48,917 nucleotides of DNA from Lachnospiraceae bacterium (GTDB taxonomy: Bacteria; Bacillota; Clostridia; Lachnospirales; Lachnospiraceae). The DNA is taken from NCBI GenBank assembly GCA_024698075.1, contig JAILRP010000069.1, forward strand, positions 1 to 48,917, given 5' to 3'. Below the pieces are notes generated by a model, which saw only the letters and a program-made list of their open reading frames with translations, was not told the origin of the DNA and made no database searches. Every line of letters starts with the position of its first letter. Position 1 is the stretch's first letter. Shown in pieces: positions 27,726-36,000 of this stretch. The position numbers were made by a program, and so were the translations under genes.

Positions 27726-28016
27726 ATGGAAAAGACAAAACGGATAGTCGCAGTGATATGTGTGGTCCTGCTGGTCGGGCTGTATGTCGCGACTTTCATA
27801 CTCTCACTTGCCGACAGCTCAGCCACGATGACGATGTTCAAAGGATGCGTGGCGCTCACCATCTTCATCCCCGTCGCTGCATACCTGTACATATGTCTTC
27901 ACAGATATGCCATGAACCGTTCCGGACGCAAGGATTACTATACATCCGGTGTCAGCCGGACATCTTCTTCCGGCGGTACTTCCCGGTCAGAAGATAAACA
28001 AGACGTACAGCAATGA
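27726..28016 (+). CDS. Small membrane protein with two transmembrane helices
   Basis: The 96-residue product starts MEKTKRIVAVICVVLLVGLYVATFI and has a second helix around residues 40-60 (ALTIFIPVAAYLYICLH). A Ser/Gly/Arg-rich cytoplasmic tail follows. RBS AGGGGGAAGAT precedes ATG. I do not recognise a family. The last 65 bases overlap, tail to tail, the 3' end of the VanZ-like gene on the other strand; the overlap lies in the low-complexity tails of both proteins. The hydrophobic pattern and RBS make it likely to be real. Confidence 0.7.
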   Translation: MEKTKRIVAVICVVLLVGLYVATFILSLADSSATMTMFKGCVALTIFIPVAAYLYICLHRYAMNRSGRKDYYTSGVSRTSSSGGTSRSEDKQDVQQ

Positions 28017-28488
28017 CAGCCGCCAGCATGTCTATGCCTATATCGATCCAGGATCCATACCTGCCTTCGGTCATGGTCTGGATCTTTTTTTCGTCTATGA
28101 ACGCAAGGACACCCGTGCTGATGACCGTAAAGAGATATGTATATTTTCTCGGAAGGTCCCTGAACCCGAACAGAAAAGACATCTCTAGAACGGCCAGTAT
28201 GGCATATTCCGTCATGTGCGCGAGTTTTCTGACCACTCTCTCGCTGTTGTGCAGGAAGGGAACGGATTCATAGTTTTCCAGCGTAATGTCCGCAGACGGC
28301 GCAACGGTGTTGGCAAGGCCTACGATGATCTTGGCAGACCTCGCGCCCGAGATGTCGGCATCCTCACGCGAAAAGCGGACTATCACCGTTGCCCACATAA
28401 CGGCCAGTATCAGACTTATGCCGGTAAAGGCTATCGGATGCTTCCTTGCAAAAATCCTGTAGGCATCCGCAATCCTTACAAAGATCAT
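27952..28488 (-). CDS. VanZ-like membrane protein
   Basis: The 178-residue product has four membrane helices. It carries the VanZ signature, with a conserved KLAHMTEYAILAVL helix, then DEKKIQTMTEGRYGSWIDIGIDMLAA near residues 130-155. The family includes teicoplanin-resistance VanZ, but most chromosomal members have no shown antibiotic role. It starts 2 bases after the HAD gene, so the two form an operon. The C-terminal 21 codons overlap the convergent small membrane gene. Confidence 0.88.
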   Translation of the reverse strand: MIFVRIADAYRIFARKHPIAFTGISLILAVMWATVIVRFSREDADISGARSAKIIVGLANTVAPSADITLENYESVPFLHNSERVVRKLAHMTEYAILAVLEMSFLFGFRDLPRKYTYLFTVISTGVLAFIDEKKIQTMTEGRYGSWIDIGIDMLAAVIAVRLVYLLTGKYRRKKMSG

Positions 28489-28490
28489 GT

Positions 28491-29096
28491 TCAGTATCTC
28501 ACTCCAAGTTCCAAAAGCCGCTCATCCGCTGATCTTTTGTCCGTAAACAGTATTCCGGTGATCCCGAGCTTTTCGGCCGCAGCTATGTTGTCCGCGTTAT
28601 CATCGATGAACACGGCTTCCTTCGGGTCTATCCCGTATGTGTCAAGCAGATAGCGGTATATCGCGGGATCGGGCTTGATCATCCTCACCTGATAGGAGAT
28701 CACCGCGATATCGGCCTTCTTCACGTAGTCAAGCTCCCTGCTCTCCTCAAAAGCCTTTTTCGAGAAATTGGAAAGGATGCATATCCTGTAGCCTGCTGAT
28801 TTCAGCGCGTCAAGCCATCCGTCCGTATAGTCGAACTTTTTGAGAAAACCCTGAAAGCGGTCGCCCATGAGTTCCTTTATCTCCGGCTCAAGGTCGGGGG
28901 CATTCTTTACAAAAGCCTCGTACATCATCTCATCGGTATACGGAACCCTGTCTATCTCATTCCATATCGGATTGCGGACTGTCGCATCCGCGAGCCGCTC
29001 AAATTTTTCGCCTTCAAATCCCATTTCATGGAAAAGCTCCTTCCATCTGAAATGGACAAGGACATTTCCCATGTCGAATATGACTGTTGTTATCAT
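28491..29096 (-). CDS. HAD-superfamily phosphatase (YihX-like, subfamily IA)
   Basis: The 201-residue product opens VIFDMGNVLVHF: Asp8 is the expected nucleophile, and the second position is Gly (DxGN), as in YihX-type members. Motif II is ILSNFS near residue 110, the motif III lysine is in MIKPDPAIYRYLL, and motif IV is VFIDDNADNI. Such enzymes dephosphorylate small sugar phosphates or nucleotides; substrate unknown. RBS AAAGG precedes ATG 29096. VanZ-like protein follows after 2 bases. Confidence 0.9.
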   Translation of the reverse strand: MITTVIFDMGNVLVHFRWKELFHEMGFEGEKFERLADATVRNPIWNEIDRVPYTDEMMYEAFVKNAPDLEPEIKELMGDRFQGFLKKFDYTDGWLDALKSAGYRICILSNFSKKAFEESRELDYVKKADIAVISYQVRMIKPDPAIYRYLLDTYGIDPKEAVFIDDNADNIAAAEKLGITGILFTDKRSADERLLELGVRY

Positions 29097-29119
29097 TGTT
29101 TAAACCTTTCTTGCCGAAC

Positions 29120-29148
29120 TTGTTCACAGCGGGAAAATGTGGTAAATT
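29120..29148 (+). promoter_or_regulatory. Candidate promoter of the PilZ gene
   Basis: TTGTTC (29120-29125) is 17 bases from TAAATT (29143-29148), preceded by TGG to give an extended -10. The TGTGGTA context resembles that at the diguanylate cyclase promoter (23952-23958). Confidence 0.45.
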
Positions 29149-29182
29149 ATTCAGGAAATCATTTTAGCATCCGGGAGGCATC

Positions 29183-29527
29183 ATGGAAGAGAAACGTTCC
29201 GACAGGCGTGTTCCGATAGGGATCAAGCTTTCAATCTCCAATCTGTATAAGGAAGAGACAAACACGATCATGGACCTTGACCTTGATGTCGAGGTCATAG
29301 ACATATCATCAAAAGGGATCGGTTTTGTTTCGCAGTGCATTCTCCCTGTGGGCTATTATTTCATCGCCAACATCGAACTTTCTCCCGAATTTCCCCAGAT
29401 AATCACCGATGTCCGCGTCATCCGCAGCTCCGCCGTCGATAAAGAGCGCTACCGCTACGGATGCGAGTTCGTATCGATCTCGCCGAGCGTCGGAAAGATG
29501 CTGGATGAGTTCGCGCAGAGTTTGTAA
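29183..29527 (+). CDS. Stand-alone PilZ-domain cyclic di-GMP receptor
   Basis: The 114-residue product has the PilZ binding signature: an N-terminal RxxxR-type arginine cluster (KRSDRRVPIG, residues 4-13) and a D-x-S-x-x-G motif (IDISSKGIGF, near residue 40). A beta-barrel pattern follows. PilZ proteins bind cyclic di-GMP through these residues. It has no output domain, so it probably acts by protein contact. RBS GGGAGGC precedes ATG 29183. With the GGDEF protein at 23984 it is the second cyclic-di-GMP gene on this strand. It ends 11 bases from the convergent coiled-coil gene. Confidence 0.88.
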   Translation: MEEKRSDRRVPIGIKLSISNLYKEETNTIMDLDLDVEVIDISSKGIGFVSQCILPVGYYFIANIELSPEFPQIITDVRVIRSSAVDKERYRYGCEFVSISPSVGKMLDEFAQSL

Positions 29528-29538
29528 CTGTTAAAGCA

Positions 29539-30747
29539 TCATTCATACTCCCCAACAATATTAATTATATCTTCTGCGTATTTCGGGTATTCGCGGACAA
29601 GGGCCTCAAGCTCCTTCTTCGCGGTCTCTAAATTGTACATTTCGAAATCAATACCCTTTTTCAGTCTCTGGCGCTGGACGATGAGCTGCTTCCTGGTGTC
29701 CTTTGCCTCCTCATCATATACAAGGACTCCGGGCTGATATACCCATACCGAAGGATCGTTGATATGGTAATGCTTCAGTACCTGGTACAGCTGCGACCTT
29801 GCTTCCTCCATACGCTCGGACACATCGGTATCGTGCTCGCGCGCAGCCTTCTCCTCTTTGTATTTTTCCCAGATATATGCAAGCTCATGAGAGTTCATGA
29901 CTCCGTACTTGGAATAATTATAGTCGAGCACATTCGTGATGTTGACGTACTTTATCTTTACGGTGTTCTGTACGCTTATAGCCTTGTTCAGTTTCCTGTT
30001 GGCACTCGATATACCGCTCTGTGCGTTCTGGTACATGACGAATGATGCGGTGAGTGCAACGGCAAAGGCGCCCGCGAGTATTATGAATCCCATCTCGACT
30101 TCCACACGCATGGCCTGGTTCAGCACGAACAGGAGTGCTGCCGCCATTACGGCACCGAATATCGCAATGAACGCGATGTTCTTTGCGGTCCTTGCCCGGG
30201 AGCGTTCTTCTTTCCTCTGGTATGCCACGGCTCCTTTTTCACCTTCGAGCAGATTGAGGTCTCGGCGCACTTCCATCTGGTATTTCTCATCCTCAGCCAT
30301 TTTCTCAAGGACCGAGGGAATATCGTTCGCAAGCCGTTCCATCTCACGGTACTGTGCTTCCGTTATCTTTTTGGCAGGACGCGTATAGCCGCTCTCCTCC
30401 TGCTCTATCTTAAGGACCTTCTTGGCCCTTATCCTGACCTGGCTCTTATCCGCCACCGGAAGCTTGTCAAGCTCCTCAAGGTCGGCAAGCCGCTCGGTCA
30501 CCTGCTGATACTCTGCCTTCTGGGCGTCAACATCCTTCGATGCGACCGCCATCATGTCACAGTATTCCCTTACATACTGCTCACGCTGGGCTTTGTCGTT
30601 CATGTTGAGCGTGCGCCTCTTGCGGGACACGTTCGCCAGTGACTGCATGAGCGATTCGGCGGATTCAGAAGAGAAATTGATCTCTATGTCGTCAAAATCA
30701 TCCTCTCCGAATCCAAGTATGTCTTTGAGCCAGTTTATGAATTTCAT
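29539..30747 (-). CDS. Coiled-coil membrane protein of the DUF5717/DUF5716 cluster
   Basis: The 402-residue product is a long charged coiled coil (about residues 30-190) followed by two membrane helices (IAFIAIFGAVMAAALLFVL and MGFIILAGAFAVALTASFVMY, residues about 190-245). A second helical, probably cytoplasmic, region ends the protein. With both ends on the same side, the two helices would form a hairpin anchor. I do not recognise a named family. It is the last gene of the four-gene cluster, preceded by a 113-base gap that carries copy B of the structured repeat. GGAGATAGATC before ATG 30747 is a good RBS. The likely role is as membrane anchor of the system; this is inference from topology and order. 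Confidence 0.8.
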   Translation of the reverse strand: MKFINWLKDILGFGEDDFDDIEINFSSESAESLMQSLANVSRKRRTLNMNDKAQREQYVREYCDMMAVASKDVDAQKAEYQQVTERLADLEELDKLPVADKSQVRIRAKKVLKIEQEESGYTRPAKKITEAQYREMERLANDIPSVLEKMAEDEKYQMEVRRDLNLLEGEKGAVAYQRKEERSRARTAKNIAFIAIFGAVMAAALLFVLNQAMRVEVEMGFIILAGAFAVALTASFVMYQNAQSGISSANRKLNKAISVQNTVKIKYVNITNVLDYNYSKYGVMNSHELAYIWEKYKEEKAAREHDTDVSERMEEARSQLYQVLKHYHINDPSVWVYQPGVLVYDEEAKDTRKQLIVQRQRLKKGIDFEMYNLETAKKELEALVREYPKYAEDIINIVGEYE

Positions 30748-30770
30748 GATCTATCTCCGTTCTGAACATG

Positions 30771-30859
30771 GACTGATCGCCGATTCAAGATCCGACTGCG
30801 TCGGATGCGGCGAGCGGTGCAGCAAGGGATCTTCCCACTTCGTGGGCCCCTCCTTCCTG
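30771..30859. repeat. Structured intergenic repeat element, copy B
   Basis: This copy aligns with the core at 4309-4400. It has an outer stem (30777-30781 with 30809-30813), the 7-bp hairpin ATCCGAC/GTCGGAT (30790-30796 with 30800-30806; loop TGC instead of TTC) and a third hairpin CCCAC/GTGGG (30834-30838 with 30842-30846). In copy A the third hairpin is CCCATC/GATGGG, so the paired bases change together. On the minus strand it lies just upstream of the coiled-coil gene. Confidence 0.75.
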
Positions 30860-30860
30860 C

Positions 30861-31715
30861 CTATTCCATTGAGCGTCTGTATTCCAGCTTCCAGTTTTCG
30901 AGGGTGTTGTCGAGGATCCTGTAGCATTCCGAGATGCGGCCGGCATCGTGGAGTTCCAATATTTTTCTCATTGAGTCGCCGTACGGAGTGTCTATCCGGG
31001 CCTCCCTTGCCGATGTCATGATCCTGACCGCCTCGAGCGCGATCCGCTCATCATATCCGTTCCTGACGACTATCCTGTCATAGTCTTCCTTCTTGGCGGA
31101 CAGGCGCAGGCAGACAAGGTACATCACCAGACTCTCCCTCGACTCATCTATCTCATAAGCCTGCTTGAAATATTCGCCGGCTTTATCGAGCAGGAACATC
31201 ATCGCGTATGCGCACCCCACGTTATGGAGTATCGAGCTGTAGAGCTCGGGTTCCTCATCCTTATCGAGAACGGACAGGACGTACTGGTATTCCTCGATCG
31301 CGCGAGGATACTTGTTTGCGCAAAGCAGGTTGTCGCCCCTGACTTTCCGCTTCGCGGCGAATGACAGCGACGCATTGTCAACGAGTATCTGCTTGATCCT
31401 GGCGATCTCTTCCTCATTGCAGTATTTCGTGTCGATGAGTATCGTCGTGACCATCTCGCCGAGTGTGCGGTTTTCCTTGATCATCTTGCGTATCTTGTTA
31501 GCAAGGGGGACCATGTCAAGGTTGTCGCGCATGTAGTCGCACAGCCTGACGTCGATAAGGTCATTGTCAAGGATATAGGCATTAACGCACAGGTAATAGC
31601 ACAGCTCATCCATTGAATAGATGTTTACGCCGAGTCCTGACAGAAAATATGGAGTTGTGGAAAGTGCCCCGAGGCACATGTACATTTCAGCTGCCACTTC
31701 CGTACTTCCCTGCAT
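30861..31715 (-). CDS. TPR-like helical protein of the DUF5717/DUF5716 cluster
   Basis: The 284-residue product is all-helical and soluble. The first half begins MYMCLGALSTTPYFLSGLG and contains YSMDELCYYLCVNAYILD, a segment I associate with Lachnospiraceae proteins encoded next to DUF5716 and DUF5717. The second half has TPR-like pairs such as YPRAIEEYQYVLSVL and LDKAGEYFKQAYEIDESRESL. TPR proteins commonly act as docking adaptors, including for Hsp70. The start ATG is joined directly to the preceding gene's stop (TGAATG), so the two proteins are likely made by coupled translation in matched amounts. Confidence 0.8.
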   Translation of the reverse strand: MQGSTEVAAEMYMCLGALSTTPYFLSGLGVNIYSMDELCYYLCVNAYILDNDLIDVRLCDYMRDNLDMVPLANKIRKMIKENRTLGEMVTTILIDTKYCNEEEIARIKQILVDNASLSFAAKRKVRGDNLLCANKYPRAIEEYQYVLSVLDKDEEPELYSSILHNVGCAYAMMFLLDKAGEYFKQAYEIDESRESLVMYLVCLRLSAKKEDYDRIVVRNGYDERIALEAVRIMTSAREARIDTPYGDSMRKILELHDAGRISECYRILDNTLENWKLEYRRSME

Positions 31716-32996
31716 TCATCGGAATTCGATGATCTTTTCCCATGTTTTTCCCGTAGAGGGGAAGAACTCACCGAATCCCATGTCCTTTACTTCTATCTTC
31801 ATCCTTGTCTCTGATTCGAAGGATACCGTGATGCGGAGCCGTGATGCCTTCGCGGGCCTGTCGGGCAGTCCCGCAAGGTCGACCTCGATGTTCTCCGCGC
31901 CCTTGCCGTCGAGCGGCGTCATGATCAGCGGAACAGTCTTCGTGTTTCCGAGGACGACATCATATGTCACTCCCGAATCATACCAGTTCTCGCCGGCATC
32001 CGCCACGGCTATGTATTCCTCCTCGCCCGCGACGACCATGTTGAGGCCCAGATTGAACTTAAGCTTGTCGGGGCCTAAGAATACATATTCCCTGTTGAGG
32101 TCACATGGCGCCGCCTTGTCATGTCCGCAGTAGCATGCGCCCTTGGAATACATGTTCCTTCCCTGGAACACGCGGCGTCCCATGCACATGAACTTCAGCG
32201 TCTTGCTGCACCATCCGCCTTCGAATCCTTCTCCGAGAAGGAAGACGGTTCCGACATTTCCGTTGGCAAAATAGTCATGCGCGGTCTGAAGGACGAGTTC
32301 GTCGATCCTGTCTGCCTTCTCCATCGACTCCTCTTCCTTCATCATGTATTTGGGCATCTTGATCTCTTTAAAATCAGTCCTGTCGACAAATGCGACGACC
32401 GGTGTCGTTCCCCTGTTCATCCAGAGTTCATATGCCCGAAGATGCGAAGCGGAATAGTCGAACACCGAAACATCCTTTTCCCAGAGGTCCGCGGGCTGAT
32501 GGATCATGTAATAGTAGATGCTTTCCTCATATGTCTGTATTATTATCTTCTCCCTTGGCACGGGCATTGAATTGGCGATCCGCTCGACGACATCCACAAG
32601 ACGCCCCTCAAGGGTTGCCACGGTGATTATCATGTATTCCACTTCCGAAGGAGACAGGACCATGGACAGGAGGTTCAGCGACCTTCTGACGAACAGGATC
32701 AGAAGGTCCGTTGCATCATATGCCTCGCCCTCTATCTCGATCCTCGCGCCTGCAGACGCAAAGCTCAGGAGATTGTCCACAAGCGTTGCGTTCCCGGCCT
32801 CCGAAGCCTTAATCGCTGCGTTTCCGAATTCCCACTGCGCCACTCCCCTGCGCTTTGACAGCACCGTGGGAATGCCGAGGCGTTCTTCATCGTCATCGCT
32901 CGCGACCGTTTCCGGAACGGTTTCATTCAGTTCAAAATAGCTTATCTGCGACATGGAGTCGTTCAGATCATAGCCGAGTATGTATTTAGCTGACAT
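31716..32996 (-). CDS. Hsp70/actin-fold-like protein (DUF5716-like)
   Basis: The 426-residue product follows the order of Hsp70 landmarks. These are a phosphate-1-like strand (ILGYDLNDSMSQISYF, residues 6-21, Asp10), a segment IPTVL...WEFGNAA (42-61), and EYMIITVATLEGR (120-132) matching Hsp70's VITVPAYF. Next come TYEESIYYYMIHQ (155-167), where EPTAAAlaY is expected, VSVFDYSASHLRAYEL (176-191) in place of VFDLGGGTFD, and TVFLLGEGF (250-258). After residue 300 a beta-rich region with RLRITVSFESETRMKIEVKD resembles the Hsp70 substrate-binding sheet. Glycines of both phosphate loops are lost, so nucleotide hydrolysis is doubtful. RBS GGAAAAAG precedes ATG; the gene starts 8 bases after the DUF5717-like gene. 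Fold assignment is inference from motifs. Confidence 0.8.
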   Translation of the reverse strand: MSAKYILGYDLNDSMSQISYFELNETVPETVASDDDEERLGIPTVLSKRRGVAQWEFGNAAIKASEAGNATLVDNLLSFASAGARIEIEGEAYDATDLLILFVRRSLNLLSMVLSPSEVEYMIITVATLEGRLVDVVERIANSMPVPREKIIIQTYEESIYYYMIHQPADLWEKDVSVFDYSASHLRAYELWMNRGTTPVVAFVDRTDFKEIKMPKYMMKEEESMEKADRIDELVLQTAHDYFANGNVGTVFLLGEGFEGGWCSKTLKFMCMGRRVFQGRNMYSKGACYCGHDKAAPCDLNREYVFLGPDKLKFNLGLNMVVAGEEEYIAVADAGENWYDSGVTYDVVLGNTKTVPLIMTPLDGKGAENIEVDLAGLPDRPAKASRLRITVSFESETRMKIEVKDMGFGEFFPSTGKTWEKIIEFR

Positions 32997-33004
32997 CTTT
33001 TTCC

Positions 33005-36000
33005 TTATCTGAGTTTGAATACCCTGTGCGCAAAGGAATCCGCCTCGACATATTCGCGCATGATGTCGAGCAACGTGTTGTCATCCTTGACGGTGCGGGA
33101 TACGACCATGTCGTTCAGCATCGTGTATCTCGATTCGACATGTGAGTCGCTCGTGTCGCTTACCGACAGCGAATCGCTCGCGGTCAGGAGCTCTTTCCCG
33201 TTCTGCTCCTCAGTGATGTAATACTGGAGATTTTCACCGAAGAAGAGAATGAACTCCCGTGTAAAGACTCCGCCGAACATGTTCCTCATTTCTTCCGTAT
33301 GGTAGCTCTCGTCCTCATCCTGTCCGTTCTCGAGTATGTAGTGGAGCATGACCCTGTTGCTCGGATTGGTCCTGTATTCTATGATCGTCTTGTCAAGATA
33401 ATCCGATATCTCCGGCACAAGATCCGCATATTTCGAGAAGAACCTGAAGTACGTGTTCCTGTGCATGAAGTCGACTAAGAACTCCTTCAGCATCGCCTTG
33501 ACTTTTTCCGTCTGGAGCTGCTTTTCCTCGGAATAATACTTTAAGAGCGCGAGCTTGCACGCATCATTTATCTTCTCTCCGAGCCGGTACAGTTCCGTTA
33601 TGTGCTCGAACACGCGCGGATCGGTAAGCCTTTCCTTGGCGAAATATTCAAATGAACAGTACGACAGGTATGCGAGCATGACCTTTGTCCCGGTGCAGGC
33701 CCTGCTGTACTCCTCGAATATCTCCTCCTTCTCACCGACAGTCGTGTGGGTGTAGAGCATCTGTATGATAAGCCTTTCCATGAGCGGGAATGTGTCCACG
33801 TCAAAACCCCTTGCGGCCTTCCATATGTTCCTCAGCTGCTTTGTCAGCCCGTTGAAATTCTCCACGAGGTAGCGCAGCAGCACCTCATCATACTTACCGT
33901 TCTCAAACGCAAAATAACAGAGCTTGATGAGGAGCGTGTCGGGTGTCTTGTCATTTTCCTGTATCATGTGGCTGCACACGCCGACGCAGTCCTTGGCGGC
34001 GATCTCCTCTGTGCCGTATATGGACAGGATCTGATATGCCTTTTCAAACATGCCCCGCCTGGTCATGAACTTCACCACGCTAGCCCTGTCCTTGGCGGAA
34101 AGGACTTTTACATTCATGTTCATCAGGAACTCATCGAGCGTAGTTACCTGGTCATTGTCATAGTAATACTGTATGAGTGCCATCCTGATGTCGCGCTTGT
34201 AGTATTCGCAGACAAGCTCCGACTCGGCAAGCTCACGGCAGAACTCGACGTTCGAATCGTCGACCGTGACGTAATGCTTCCTGCCCTCGCACAGGTACAT
34301 GTCAAAATATACGTTGTCGAGCACATAATATCTTATGGACTGCATGAACACCGCTTCGTTCATGAGCTTTCTGACGTTTGAGCCGTCGATGATCCTGCGC
34401 CTCTTTGCGGAGTCCTCAGTAAACAGGGTGAACTCCCCGGAATATATGGTAGGGTATGCATATCCGTTCTCGATCTTGAACACGAGCTCGCCCTCGAACT
34501 GTGACTGCACGAGCACAACATTCTTGGCCTCGGGATCGTTGATCTTCACTTCATATGCAAACAGGATCTTTGCAAGATGCCTCGCCATCTCGGGCTTGAT
34601 CATCTCTAAGAACAGCACGTCCTCATAAACCTTGGCAATGTTTCCGTCGATGTGTTCCTGCTCTATCTGCTCAACGGCAAATACCTGCATGTGTTCGCGG
34701 TATGTGTCGTAAGTGTCGGCATATTCCCTCTTGTGGGCTATGAGGTTGGCATACAGCAGCGCTATCCTGTGATAGTTCATGTCGTTCCTGAATCCGAAGT
34801 ACATGAGCACCGACCTCGGTATCAGCCCGTCGTAATCGGACGGAACGGAATACATATAATACTCGTAAAGCCTGGTAATGCGCAGCTGCATCCTGACGGC
34901 TCTGTCAAACCACCTGAAATACTTCGGTCCGGATATGTTCCCCTTGATGAGGAGCGTCGATATGACTTCAACGAGGCCCTCATCGCCTGATAAGTCATAG
35001 CACATGCACAGGAGCGAATACAGCAGCGGATCGTAATCCCTCTGCCTTCCGGCAAGATACATCAGCTGCTTTAAAAGCTCTGCGTCCATTATGTCCATCT
35101 TCGCCGCAAACAGGAGCACCTGTATCTCGAACGCAGAGAGCTTGCTGAACTTTTCCGGATTGGCGACGAAGAAGTTGTACGCCTCTATGTACATGACGGG
35201 GGATGTGCATCCGCCTTCAAACATCTTTTCTATCAGGGTGATCTTGCGCGAAGCATTGTCCGTAAGGTTTTCGTCAAGATAGAGCAGCGTCCACAGTATC
35301 TCGAAGCTGTCCGGGTTGGCCGTGAACAGAGCGTTCACCTTTGCTGCAGTCTCGTTTATGTATTCATCGCTCCGGTTCACGAGTGTTGTAAGGTACATGA
35401 AATATGCCTTCACCCTGTCAGGGCATTCGGCGATGTTCATCTCGTTCTCAACATGCTCGAGCACCCATTTGGCTTCATTCTCGCGCCTCTGCACCACAAG
35501 AAGCTGCGCCTGGTAGAGCCTGGAGACGGGATTTTTGTCATCGAGGGAATTCATGCGTTCCACGATCTTCATCGACTCCCTCACCCAGCTTCCGACATTG
35601 GTCTTCTTCATGCGGAAATCAACATACTGCCGCATGAGCCGCAGCGTAAGGTTTCTCTTCTCGCGGCGCTCGACCCTCTTCGCGTTGACCCTCGCCCTAT
35701 GCCTTGCGATGATGTTTATGTCCACGCAGCTGTTTGCCGAGCTTACGGTGATCGTTCCGAAGTTGCGGCCTTCATGGAGCCTGTCTCCGATTATCGTGAA
35801 CTTCATCATATGGTCGTTGCCGACAAAATCATCGGCTCCGATCTCTTCCTTCTCTATCCTGATGAAAGGAACGTCGCTTGTGATCTTTGCCTCAATGTTC
35901 CCCCATGTTGACTTGTGAAGGAGAAGCTCGCATTCAAGATCATCCGAAACATCGGTGTATTCATAGTGCGTCCTGTCGACCGAATACTCGACCGGACGCT

